Below, piece by piece: positions 1 through 12,100 of a stretch of DNA of 64,000 nt. Below the pieces are notes generated by a model, which saw only the letters and a program-made list of their open reading frames with translations, made no database searches and was not told where the DNA came from. The position numbers were made by a program, and so were the translations under genes. The DNA is from Phoronis australis (Eukaryota; Phoronida; Phoronidae): positions 833,786 through 897,785 of the forward strand of contig NMRA01000024.1 of assembly GCA_002633005.1 (NCBI GenBank). Reading direction: 5' to 3'. The stretch's first letter is position 1. Every line of letters starts with the position of its first letter.

Positions 1-389
1 CATGAACCACTGTATACTTTTGTGTTATTTATTTAATGAATAGGATATGAACCGTTATTGGCTTTTGTCATGCACAAGCCATGGCGACCTATAGATCTTT
101 CTACGCGCCATTCAGGGACTGCCATTTTAAAGCTGCCATTCAGTGATTACCCGGCCTGTCTCCATTGTGTTAATCAATCATGCAAAAGAGGAACAATTCA
201 AAAACAATTCCTAAAAAAATTTTGAAGAGCAGTGCATAAAGCGTAGTATCCTGAAGTTTCGTGTGAATCTGAAATAAATGTTCCGAGGCTGACCAAATTT
301 GAACATCTTTCTACATAACTTTAAGTCCACCTTTCTTTTAAAATTGGTGTCATTATCTTGTAGAGTCGAAAGTTATTACAATTTTGCAG
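1..389 (+). other. Intron of the ribose-phosphate diphosphokinase gene (partial)
   Basis: This is non-coding sequence upstream of the 390-620 exon, ending in a usable 3' splice site (attttgcag, AG at 388-389). Positions about 170-310 belong to an interspersed repeat that recurs at about 63410-63560 at the other end of the window. I see no other coding exon here, so earlier exons of the enzyme lie outside the window. Confidence 0.6.
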
Positions 390-620
390 GCCCTAATGGC
401 CCGTGGTGCCAAAGCAGTTAGCGCCTACGTCACCCATGCTGTGTTCCCGAAGAATTCTTGGCAGAAATTCGTCAACTCAACGCCAAAGTTCGAGTCGTTT
501 TGGATCACGGACTCTGTTCCTCATGCTTATGATATTGTCAAGCATGAGCCATTCAAACTGTTGTCCCTCAGCAATATTATAGCTGAGGACTTGCTTGGAT
601 ATGATCTCAGTTTACAATGA
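390..620 (+). CDS. Ribose-phosphate diphosphokinase (PRPP synthetase), plant-type class II-like, last exon
   Basis: This exon encodes the C-terminal 76 residues of an enzyme that makes 5-phosphoribosyl 1-pyrophosphate from ribose 5-phosphate and ATP for nucleotide synthesis in the cytosol. The reading frame enters in phase 0 after attttgcag and ends at TGA 618-620. Recognisable family landmarks in order are GAKAVSAYVTHAVFP, a SW..F segment, FWITDSVPHA, and PFKLLSLSNIIAEDLL. These match the C-terminal phosphoribosyltransferase-fold half of the plant PRS3/PRS4 type as I remember it. The animal PRPS1/2 type reads differently (ATHGIFSGPA-like). The active-site regions would be in upstream exons not present here. 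Assignment to the family is fairly secure; the class assignment rests on recalled motifs and should be tested by a protein search. Confidence 0.8.
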   Translation, partial: ALMARGAKAVSAYVTHAVFPKNSWQKFVNSTPKFESFWITDSVPHAYDIVKHEPFKLLSLSNIIAEDLLGYDLSLQ

Positions 621-664
621 AGTTGTATGTTGCTGTGGACCTGGGGCCCATTATGTCAAAAGTC

Positions 665-862
665 GTGTGCTCTGCAGTAGCTAAGACAGTCATAAGCGCA
701 TTGCTCAGAATACAATACTTATGTATTCAGGTGTGCTCTGCAGTAGCTAAGACAGTCATAAGCGCATTGCTCAGAATACAATACTTATGTATTCAGGTGT
801 GCTCTGCAGTAGCTAAGACAGTCATAAGCGCATTGCTCAGAATACAATACTTATGTATTCAG
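665..862 (+). repeat. Perfect 66-bp tandem triplication in the 3' flank of the PRPP synthetase gene
   Basis: Three head-to-tail copies (665-730, 731-796, 797-862) each begin gtgtgctctgcagtagctaa and end tacttatgtattcag, and I found no mismatch between them. The block starts 44 bp after the stop codon, so it probably lies in the 3' UTR. Because 66 is a multiple of three, one frame stays open through all copies (617-871). Its ATG at 617-619 overlaps the stop codon as ATGA. Perfect identity implies a recent expansion or active homogenisation. Confidence 0.95.
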
Positions 863-3576
863 GTGCAATGACGGCCTTCACAAGCCACTGAACGGAGTAC
901 ACATTTAACTCAAAGCCATGCGTCTGACCTTTGATAAAGTGTTGCACTGTTGAACAGAACACATTCGGCACAATTTTTATTGGAATCTGCAACTTACGTT
1001 AGATTCTTGTAAACTCTTATAGCGTGAAATATCAAACCTTTTTTTTGGATTTGTATAGGTTTCGTTTGAAATTATTTTTTGATGAAATTTACCCTATTGC
1101 AGGAATTTAGATTGATATGCAGTGTTGTTTCTGGCCGAGTATGTGTTGTTATGGTATACGGTATGTGCAAAAAATGTTGAGACAAAATGACCCGGAACTC
1201 CCCATCATGAGAGCTCTGCATAAATCAAATTCGTCTTCACGATGATTTGCCCTTATGATGAAGAATGAAAGGGAATTATCGGGATAGTTAAAGGTGGCCG
1301 AGTCATTCTGTTATTAGAAATTTTTCCTTGAATAGTTATTACCAGTCATTTTTGCTATTAACCGTCATGACGGGGAATAATATTTTGTGTGATTACTTTT
1401 GCCTTTGTACTGTATTTGTCTACTGTTGTGAAGTGAAACCAGGTTCTTCTCATAAATGTGCCTTTTCTAGAATTTCGGAAACAAAACAAGCCATAATCCA
1501 AATTATAAATGAATGGGAAATTAAACTGCTTAGTTTTTTCAATAGTATAGACAAATATTACAAAAGATGACATTTCTGCCTAGAAATTGAATAAACATTA
1601 TATCTGGGCAATATTTTGGGACAAGTTTTAAATTATGGTAACTTATTTGATTATTGGTTGCATTAAAAACAGTATTTAATCTTGTTTTCTTCTGTTATCG
1701 TATGATTTCAGATATTGCGCCTTTGCTCAGAACCTTTATGTTTTTCTATTTGTCATCATGTGACCGTGGCTCATATTTTTATTTTACTGTAAGTCTATTT
1801 ATGCAGTTTGTTGTTACACATAGTTTTGTTTAATTGTTCACTGAAATTTGATGAAGTCTCACAAATTTAAGACACCATGTGGCAGACAAGTTAAAATTTA
1901 TTTTTCCATTTTTATTTATCCACATATGATGTGGGTGCATATTGTCATCATCTTTCTCCATACGTCAGGAATCTGCAGTACAGTATCTTTTGAACCCTTT
2001 ACAGCTTCTTTGTGAAATTCATCAGGTATGTTCCAATGATCATAACAGAGGAGGCTGCCTTTCGGTGTCCCATTTAGTTTTTTGTGTTTGCCGTTATGTA
2101 AGCCAAGTTTATCTATGGATCTTCACCGAACTTGGCAGATATGGTTGTATGAAGGAGAGGATGACACTCATCACGTACGCTACCAAGTGGCAATTTTGTA
2201 ATTTTCAGGTGGATCTGGATACTGCCATGGCCGTAGTTGCACTTTTATCTTTTGAAAAAAATTTTATGACTTCCATTTGTGATGCACACAATGGACGCTT
2301 ACTAACTCTTGTTAATGTAAACGATAAGTAACCTCAAATAAAGGCCTTATCATATGTCGGTTTTATACTATCGCTACATGTATAACAGTGCTTCGAGAAA
2401 CTGTGGGCATGTGCAAAAATGTTAACAGTCCTGGAAGAGGGGTAATTTTGTTGGGAATTATTTTTGTTTAAAATTGTTGAGATTTAACTGCATGTGTTGT
2501 GCAATTATGTAACAAGTGTTGTGCCATTTTGTACTTAACGATCAGTGGTTGTACCTGAACATGTGGTAAATAATACAGCCGGTCCAGGGACAGGCATTTT
2601 GTAACACAACTGAGTTATCCTTTATTACACTTCATATTTGAAGCCGTTGTAAAACATGTTCTGGCGTTAAAAACTTTCTTCGCTGGCACATTTGCAATTC
2701 CAATGCAGTGTCATTGCATTTTAATCATTCGTTTGGATTGAAATTGGTGACCTGTATCTCCACCAACAGCCTTAATGTCTAAAACTATCCTGCTGTGACA
2801 AGTAATGTTATAGACCTATGTAAAGCAATAACGTGTTACCTCTTCTGAATCTGTAATTCATTTTTAACACAAGTTATGTGTATACAAGCAGAATATAGAC
2901 ATTCCTTGATACACACCACTTTTAATTAAAAAGGTTTAGAAGTTTCATAAAAAGTCTGTGAAATTCCAAAGGAGAACTATTTTGCACATACTTTGTCCGG
3001 TTTTTTCCTTCTTTTTCACTGTAACAAATGTGCCGCCAGATAAATTTCTGTACCTTCGTGAATTAATGCGGTCTTGTTTTAAATGCATTCTAGAAAGATT
3101 AACTTTAAACTTGAAATGGGGCACTTGTGTTCAAAAACCATGCTTTATTCATGAAATAGGGACATGTTAAACAACAGTTATCTCATAAAGGTTTTGTTAT
3201 AATCTTCCAATTCTTAGAAGCCATAAGTCATTGCAAGTGTAGTTCTGGCTTTTAAAACAAGGCTGTGGGCCTACCTTTGGAAAACTTTCCAAATATAGGC
3301 CTATAAACAGTATTTGCCCTTCACTTACACAGACCGGTGTGCAGTTTACTAGTCTTCCAAAATGTCATATTTCTTGAGGTACGTGGAGGTCCAGATGAGG
3401 GAATTTTTGTTTGTCTAACAACAAAAATTATGAAATTGAAAATCTGATCGTTTCATTGCCATGGTTAGTAATGAACAGCTATTTGCATTGTCTCTCAAAA
3501 GTAGGAAAAATTCATTAATCGTACATACTTTAATTTAGTAAATAGTTGGTTTTTAGTAATACTTGAAAAATAAACA
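863..3576. other. 3' UTR and spacer between the two convergent genes
   Basis: There is no recognisable protein here. Candidate plus-strand poly(A) signals AATAAA occur at 1590-1595 and 2337-2342, suitable for the PRPP synthetase transcript. A plus-strand open frame at 1942-2331 (129 codons) is unlike anything I know and could be chance. About 1866-1920 is one copy of the interspersed family that carries the word ggcagacaag. Confidence 0.5.
1590..1595 (+). terminator. Candidate polyadenylation signal AATAAA for the PRPP synthetase gene
   Basis: A canonical AATAAA hexamer lies about 970 bp after the stop codon. A second one is at 2337-2342. Either could end the transcript, and sequence alone does not decide. 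Confidence 0.35.
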
Positions 3577-6123
3577 AACACTGTGTTTCACAATATTTTA
3601 TTTCCACTGGAATTTGTACAATATTAACTCCTCTCTCAGGTCTCACAGTTTACAAAAAATAGCCAGAAACCACGGCCAGAGACTAGACGACCGTATTTGA
3701 CCGATCCAACACACAGTATGATGATAACAAACATTACACGATATGAGGCATTTCTGAGAAATTTTACACCATAATTACTCTGTTACACAAACAATATGTT
3801 GTACAGATCAATGCTGGACGTAGATAACCAGTGCGTGGTTGAATTGCTTTGTTACTCAAAATCCGAAAACCCTCTACCAACTGAATTGTCTCTATCATCC
3901 GTCATACAGTGGTTCCTGCTTTTACTACCCAACAGCTCAAAGCTCAAAATTGCTATTTTACACCGTCTTCTTACACATCACATACATTGTAATGTGTTCA
4001 TTGCAAACACATACTGGCAAGATTGATGACAAGGATCGCCAAGAACGTGCCCGTTCAGAACTGAAAGTTCACGCCCTAAGACTGTGATTTAAGCAGGGTC
4101 CCTGCATATGCGAAGGAGGTACTCGTAATACATAACAAGAACTAACACCATTTGAATAAATCTAGACAACAAACAAGAGCCTATAAAACGAGTAATATTG
4201 GAAGAAATTTGATTAAAAATTTCAACAAAATAATATATAGCATGATGCTCTTCTATTATGCAATATATAAAATCGGTTCAACTCCAGAATTCAAACAAGG
4301 AATTTGGTGGTCTATTTACATACTTAACTGCGCCCCTTGAAAATCGAAGGAGAAGGCCTTAGCACATTGCAAGACTGAGACTGAAAACCACGGATCGTAA
4401 AACAGCCTACAAAGTCACGTCAGCAATTGCTAGCATGTTGGAAAGGCAGTCAACATTCACATTTTGATTTTTGCTAACAAGTGAAATAAATATTCACCGA
4501 AGTTTGTATACGCAGTTTTATACAGCAATAACTTCCCAAGGACGTAGGACGTAAATGGGAACCTTATGCAAAACAACGAGTGAGATTAAACCATCTCAAA
4601 GAGACAAACCTAAACTTAAAGCATCGACACTCATTTTGGGAAAATATAATACACACAGGAACAACGAAAAAATTCACTGCTTTAGGTATTTTTGCCACCT
4701 TCAAAAACGACAATCGTCTTCAAATGCGTAGTAGAACATGTAAATGGATAACCAGAGTAACAATAACGTGAACAAAGAGTGATTCACTAACTGAATAACA
4801 CCAGAGAAAGGACAATTTAAAACAAGTCTTCTACTCGGTATAAGCATTTATAAATAATATCTACCTTAAAATAAGAATACTGAAGTAAGTTTCACTCAGC
4901 TACTATGTACAGTTTGTTTGCGAAAACCATATTTATAATCATGTTTGACTTCACTATTGTAATCATTGCACATATTGACAAGTGGCCATCAAATTCCCCC
5001 ACTGTTCACCCCCAGAACAAACTCCTCTATCATAACGAGACTGACTGAAAAGCACTCAGTCGTGATATTTCTAGAATACTCAGTACCAAACTAGTAACCC
5101 GAGTCAATCGCTGCAAGTCTTATATATGATTGCACAATAGGTTTGAACAGCGCTAGAATCAAGGCTCACATGAGAGCACCTTAAGTATTAATTTACTTGA
5201 TTGACCAGAATTTGTAGTTAAATTAGCATATAAAGAAAATATCACTGGCATGAGACAGTCGTTTCACTAACTTTAGCAGGTAAAGTAATCAAAACACAAA
5301 ACAGTATTTTTTAGTGAAATCGTTTAATTTTGTCACAGCGTAAAAGCCTATCGAGCAGGCACAACATGCGGCTGACTGTAGCCAAACTTGAACGCACATT
5401 TTTGAAAGGTCTGGCTTTGACGCAGGAGGAAACCTCTTTATAGGTTTATGAAAAACACAGTTACAACAGACAGTGACAGTCCTGCCACACGTAATAGAAG
5501 CCAGTGATTTTATCTTCATATCGGCACATAACGAGTGGATTGCACCATATATACTGGTAACACACTCTGGCTAAAGGCTAAATCTACACGTCAATTTCTA
5601 AATACATTACGTCGCACTTTAAATAAACTTTAGTATCAGTTGACGTCACACAATATCATAAAATAGAGCACCTTTCTTATGTCATGATAACGCTTAGTTC
5701 CTCTGGCACTCGGCAAAAAGCAACAAGGGCAAATGGGAGACTGAAAGGAGCCTCCTAACAGAACTTAACTACATCTATACCCCATCATCAAAGTCCTGAT
5801 CAACTAGAACACAGATCATGTCATACATTTTGATTGTTGAACCCATATAAAATCTAGACCAAGCTAGTTGGTCATAATCAATACTTTCACATAATTTAGA
5901 TTTCATGACAGGATTCGTGTTGAAGAAATCGCAAGAAATCATAATTCAGCTGAGATGTGCCATACGTACAAAATAGACTGTGTCAACGACAACGTCAACA
6001 GAGTGTTGAGCAGGTACAAGGAAGAACGATTAAATAATAAGTTCTTTTATATGCAAAAATATAACAAAACAGATCTTTCACAGGTGAGTATTTAAGGGGC
6101 AAGCTTGTCTGTTTTAAAGGTCT
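3577..6123 (-). other. Probable 3' UTR of Rbfox
   Basis: This is about 2.5 kb following the Rbfox stop codon on the minus strand, with no coding signal on either strand. A minus-strand AATAAA lies at 3597-3602 near the far end. A Pumilio-type word TGTAAATA (minus strand, 4313-4320) lies within it. Long 3' UTRs are usual for Rbfox genes. The true end is inferred, not seen. Confidence 0.5.
3597..3602 (-). terminator. Candidate polyadenylation signal for Rbfox
   Basis: AATAAA on the minus strand, about 2.5 kb downstream of the Rbfox stop codon. It is only about 1.2 kb beyond the second candidate plus-strand signal of the convergent PRPP synthetase gene, so the two transcripts end close to each other. 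Confidence 0.4.
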
Positions 6124-6168
6124 TCAATAAGGTGCAAACCTCTGGTAGGCCCCTCTGTAAACTGCCGC
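6124..6168 (-). CDS. Rbfox: Rbfox coding exon 10 (C-terminus and stop)
   Basis: This short terminal coding exon has 14 codons plus TGA (6124-6126). It is preceded by a strong pyrimidine-rich acceptor, ttgttttttcag. It encodes [14 protein letters not shown], matching the vertebrate ending YRGGYSRFAPY, which is also the nuclear-localising tail in that family. It enters in phase 0, as the 8512 donor requires. Confidence 0.95.
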   Translation of the reverse strand, partial: AAVYRGAYQRFAPY

Positions 6169-9100
6169 CTGAAAAAACAAGGTACTTTTAAAAATTAGCA
6201 ATGCAAGCATACACACTGTCACAGCAGTGCAGGACTGCATTTGATTTTAAAGGACAGAATGGTCATTCCTCCGATACCTGCGGGGAAATTTAAGGTTATG
6301 TTACATTTCCCGACAGAATTTTTGGCATATTCTTCTCAAGGAACATTTAGTACATATTTAACTGTAAAAATTCTTTGAACCAGAAGTTTGATGTGGCAAG
6401 TAACTTCCAAAAATGTAAGGGCATACGAATAAGTTGTCCTCTCACTTTTCCATTCTCAAAACCGGCTGTGCTCGAAGGCCCCAGTAAACATGGTAATTCT
6501 CCATTTTTTTGCACTCTCATTTCGCACACAAATTATTTGGAAAAACGGTGTTTTGTCCCTAAGGTAAATTCTTCCATCACCTTTGCTCATGGTCAGTATT
6601 GCACATTGGCAACAAGCAATGCAAAGCCTTATCATTAATCCTAGAAATTCACACCCTTTTTATTCTGGACACTTGTTTCATCAACTCAAATGGGTCATCT
6701 CGTGCTGCTGTAAACTTGAGGTAAAAAGTGTGACCTAGATGAGTATCGTATGACCTAGAGGCTTTTGATCAATAGAGTATTTTACTATTCGGTATAAGGA
6801 CTTTCACTAATATTGCAACAAGATGTTCCAATAAAAATTAAAATTACTGTTAATTGGGTCGTGCTGGCAACCAACAGGCTGCATTTCGTTATGCTCATAC
6901 ACAACAGTTGACAAGGTTTGGTTACTCAGTTAATTTTGCACACCCATTACCTACCATATCTCTATATTCAGATAATTTGGAACACCCTGTCAACGGGGAA
7001 AATATATTTGATATGCTTTGAGTGAAAAAAGCGATTAATTGAAGAAACAATGTGCCAATTGACTTAATCAATGATCCAAAAACAGGTAATACTACAATCA
7101 TTCACTCAATCAGACACATAGTGTCTGCATTAACACTTACAGTATGGAGAATTGACATTTCTAATAATTTTGATCAGCTGAAATTTGACTATAAAGGTTC
7201 ACAATGATTCACTAAGTAAGTAAAATATGCAAAAATAACAAAAATGTCTTCAAGAAACAACATTCCTCTTTAACATTCATTCACAACCACATTGTTTCTT
7301 CTAATGTGATTAATGATTACGGTGACATTGATTTTGAGAACACTAAGTGACTAAGTGCTTTTTGCAGGTGGTGCAGGATTCCTGACCTTTAAATAATTAC
7401 CTCCACACAGCCATTAAAAATCATTTGCTTGAAATCTGCTTTGTTTCTACATTTCATTTTTATAAACAAACTCAATGACTGATTGAACTTAAAGTATTAA
7501 TCCTTTCAAGTGTTGACATTGTGTTTTTGTGTTGAGGAGGCAGTGTGGTCTAGTATGATAGATGACTGCTTTCTTTACTGAGGTTTGAGTCCCACCGGGT
7601 CACACTGCTAAACCCTCGAGTCAGGTTTCTAGCTCCTCAGCTCGGTTTTAACTATATACTAATAAAGCACAAAAATAGTTCCAGATGATCATAGCAATGG
7701 GCCCACATGCACGGCCTGCGGATGTCTGGTACAACGTCTACCAGACCGCCTGTAATTATTTTATAGCGTTTTTGTTCAGTAAATGGGTTACAGAAACATA
7801 TCACTAATGGTACTCAACTTCCTTAATGGGACATCCATAATTAATTAGGGCCAGCGAAACCCTGATTAACTTTAAAATAAATGTTAAGATTCATAATAAA
7901 TTTAGGACAGAAAACATCAAAAATAATTCTCTTCCCTTTTAAAATGAAGTATTTTTTATTTAAGGATAGACGAGACCTTACTTACAAGAGTGTGCATTTA
8001 GCTAAACACCTACTAAACTATGAATTTCACTTAAAGTATATACTTCCGAAAATAGACAGGACGTAGTTCGTTGACTTTATCGCTATCTCTCATTAATTGA
8101 ACCACATGAACATGCTCTTTTAATAAAATTCAGCAAAAATGAAAGCTACATCAATAGAAAAACAACGGTATCAGTATTAATTTGATGTAAATATTCAAGA
8201 TTTAACAAACACTCTTACAGTTATCTAAATTACAGTTTCGTTTTTGTCTTATGTAATTTTTGAAGCCCATTTTGATAGCCCCTCACGTTTAAGTGGACAG
8301 TGTTTTGACAAATAGTGCACGAAGCACAATATCCGAATAACGTAGCAGCTACTCCTGTTGAGAGAATTCATTAAACACACGGCGGCGTTGCACGTTGACG
8401 ATTCTCATACACACTCGCTCCAACTCTCTATATTTGCCATACCAGTGAGAACATCATGGCGTTGCCCCAGTATATTTCTAGGGTCTCACTTTTACTTTAA
8501 GTGTAACTCACCCCGTAACCTGCAACTGGTCCTATCCCATGTCCCAGGTAGGGATCTGCTGTGTACTCCCGACCAGGAGCGTAACTGTAGAAAAGATAGG
8601 CAACTATGTAGTCAACGAGTTTGACCCAAACCACAATGTGGACACTTCAATACCATAGGTATTCACTGGTAAGAAAATACATTTAGGCTGCTACATGGTC
8701 ATAGAATTAAAAATGAATTGCAAAGAGAATTCAGAAAATGAACGTGATTAATGACGATGGTCATTTTCAATATCAACTATCAAAAAATTGACTTACCACA
8801 AAATATTTGGCGTCGTAGCCTGGGTTGTTTGAGGCAGTCTGAAACCACAAAAGTGAATAGAAAATTATTTTCTTGAAGTGAGATATGAAAGTGGCTCATG
8901 AAAATCCAATTTATGACTGACTGCATTGAACGCAAATATTCACTTACAAATTTCAACAGCCACAATGGATAGTTCTGACATGTCGATCAAACCATGAATT
9001 CCACCCAATCAGGTGCATGGGGAAATGTAAACACTACAATTGTCTCCAAATTTACTCCCAAAAACATTTGTTGCTAACCAAAGCAGACTGAGATGATTTT

Positions 9101-12100
9101 AAAGAGAAAGAAAAAGGAAAAGGGCTTGTTGAATCTAAAAACGGATGTGATGGACCTCCTGATCAGCTGAATACCCCCCGAGAATATACACCAGAATTCA
9201 GAAACCCAAGTGAAATAAAATCACATTCATGAAGTTTTGCAAATACTTTAGTTTCTGCACTTGTTTCCAATGTGAAATAAGCAAACAATTAATGTGGAAC
9301 ACAAGCGAAAGACATCACAGACTATAAAACATGGACTGCCAACTCTATACTCTCAGTGCACAGGATCTGTGATCTTGCACCCAGGCAGCGGCCAACAATA
9401 CTATAGGTTCATTATTGGTTGTGACATCACAATTCACTAGCAGCACTTAGTGTGATAGGCCTGTTTTATTTCCGACAAGTATGTCGTCTGCTCACACACA
9501 CCAGAACCTAAGAGAGTGGCACCTCCTCTGGGAATTTCACAGGAAAATCTTAGAGTTGCGAACCTGTTGTCTATGATCCAATGTGACAGCAAATGCGATT
9601 TACAGAAATGTGATCTCACCGACAACCCAAGACTTGCATTCATGTTCCCCAGACAAATTTTTCTTATCACCAGTTTTGTTACAGAATAGCTTACCCACTC
9701 ATCAAATGCATGTCACCGAACTTAAGTGCAGTGCAAAACAACTGTACTGCAGGCAACCACCGGCACCTGACTGTATGAACGAAAATCAACTGATGTGATC
9801 GGCTTAGTAATCTATGAATGGGCTCTAAGACATGGAATCGCGAATATACCACTCACTAACTGTCCACTGGGCTAGTTTTTATCCCAAGGCCCTCAGCGAT
9901 TGTGTGATGCAGTAATTGTTTCCGAGAAATATTATTACTGGAAAGTATCGACACAGGCGGGACTTCATATTGGTAACCATGGTTATCGTGGCCAAACTGC
10001 ACTGGTCAGAACTATCCATTAAGAATAACAAATTATCATGCACAAAGGTCACTATGCCATGCTAAGAAAAATATAAAACAAACCTACACATAGACCAATA
10101 GTCATGCACTGCTCTATATTGCGCTTTTGTTTGCCAAGTGAAAAGATTGCTAGAAGTGTTTGCAGGTGAAATTTTACCTGAAAAGCTTGAGCACATTTTG
10201 TATGAGACAAAAATCGCATAAAAAGTACGCGATGCTTTTTAACAACTAATAAAGGCATGCAGCGTATTGTCTTATGTTTTTAATCTTCACTAAAGCATTA
10301 ACAAAGTTCAACATAAAATTTAATATCAAGGAGGTGCACCCTGGTGTAAAAGTACAAGTCTTGTTACATCAAGGCAACACACTGGCACAAGAACATTCTG
10401 CGAGTTAGATATTCCAACCTCTTAAATATTATGTCTCCTGAATAATAGTCAAAAACTTGTCTGCCAAACAGCACAGAAATCTAACAGAAAAAACTGAAGG
10501 CTATGGAAAAGCTGGCATCTTCTGTCCATATATAAGCTACTCCATACGAGGGTTATTAGACAGTGTTCTTCTGTCCGCATATACGCTACTCCATACGAGG
10601 GTCATTAGACAGCGTACGTGTTGGCCTCAACTGAAGATGTATAAGACCTCCCCTCCCATGGACAAAATCATAGATGCACTCTTGTATTCTATAAATCTGG
10701 AATCACAAGCACAATTCACTTTGCCCCATCCTCCTCCCAACATATAGCATGTTTGGTTTAATGCACTCAATTTTCACCATTCTCATTTTGAATGGCAAAG
10801 TTTCAGCTCGGCTCAACACACCAGCCATGATGTTCGAGTTCCTCATTTTCAATGCTCCCTGTGTTCATACAAGAGTATATGGCAACCCATAGATGGTCAG
10901 AAGGCCGAAATCTACCCTACGGGGTTTATCAGTCTACTCTACACATGCATGGGAAGGCCAAGAACAAAACCACCACTTACCCAGTTAGTGCCAGTGCTCC
11001 ACCAGACACCGGTACAGGAGACAATCTATTAAAGAAGGACTAGGTTAACTAAACCAAGCCACAAGCAGTTAGTGTGAACATCAGTACCTCCTCAGCATTG
11101 AGACAGTCATCCACAAGGGGGCAACGCCTTACAGATTAGTCAGACACCGATTAAGTTAGGGCTGGTTCCGATGCAACATTTGCTTATAAGCAATGCACCC
11201 TTAGGTCAAACCACTCAGAGAGTTTTCAAAACAGTCTCCAGAAAGCAACACGTTTGAGCACAACTTGGGACATGAAATGAGTGACACACACACACATGCA
11301 GATATTGGGATTTTGGGGGTGAAAACAGAGGATTTTAATGAAAAACACCAGCAACTGAAATTTAAATTGGTTTCGACACATAGGCTCAGTGTAATTAAAG
11401 GAGTGTAGATTTCCAAGCTTACACATCTGAACATTTCTGAACTTCTGGTTACGAAATTATACATTTTTGCAGGCAGTGTAAAAGAATGAAATCTTCAGTA
11501 AGTATTCGAAATAGGTGGAGAAACAAAAAAGAGGCGAAAATGTTCACGATGTTGTTGACATTTCTGTGTCTTAATGCTGAGACTGAGATACTATTTAATG
11601 CAGTTCAAGGAAAAACGAAATTTAAAAAAATGTCAGATAACGTTAAACCAATTCAAAAGTCCCTTCAGTATCCAAACTTACAAAAAATACCTCTTATGAT
11701 AACTTACAATGGCCTGCTCCAACTGGCAGTTTTAACGATAAGTGCGAAGAGACCTTTGAACATGCAACTCTAGTGTACGTGAAACTTTGAATGTAATCAT
11801 ATGTGTGATAAAATACATGCATATGGTCAATTCGAACGTGTATTCTTTGTAACAGCATCTGAGGCATGCACCAAGAGAAACCATTCAAATGCCATTCAGT
11901 TTTTGACCTCTTCTCTGTTCAGGAACAGGAAATAGAGACGTACAATACACATCACAACAGCGACACTAAGCCGTAATAAATTTTAGTACAAAACAAGTTG
12001 TTAATCATACACCATACCACCAGATGTCAGAAATTTCAAGTTTCCACGTTTGCCAGTCACAACTAAGACCAAAACCTTACGAACTTCGTAAATAAAGGTG

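Noticed and set aside
1942-2331. 129-codon open frame downstream of the PRPP synthetase
   Set aside because: No domain, low-complexity-free but unrecognised, no splice context tying it to a gene; within chance for AT-rich DNA.
7546-7592. A tRNA gene
   Set aside because: A and B boxes are present but acceptor and anticodon stems do not pair convincingly; a second diverged copy indicates a SINE.
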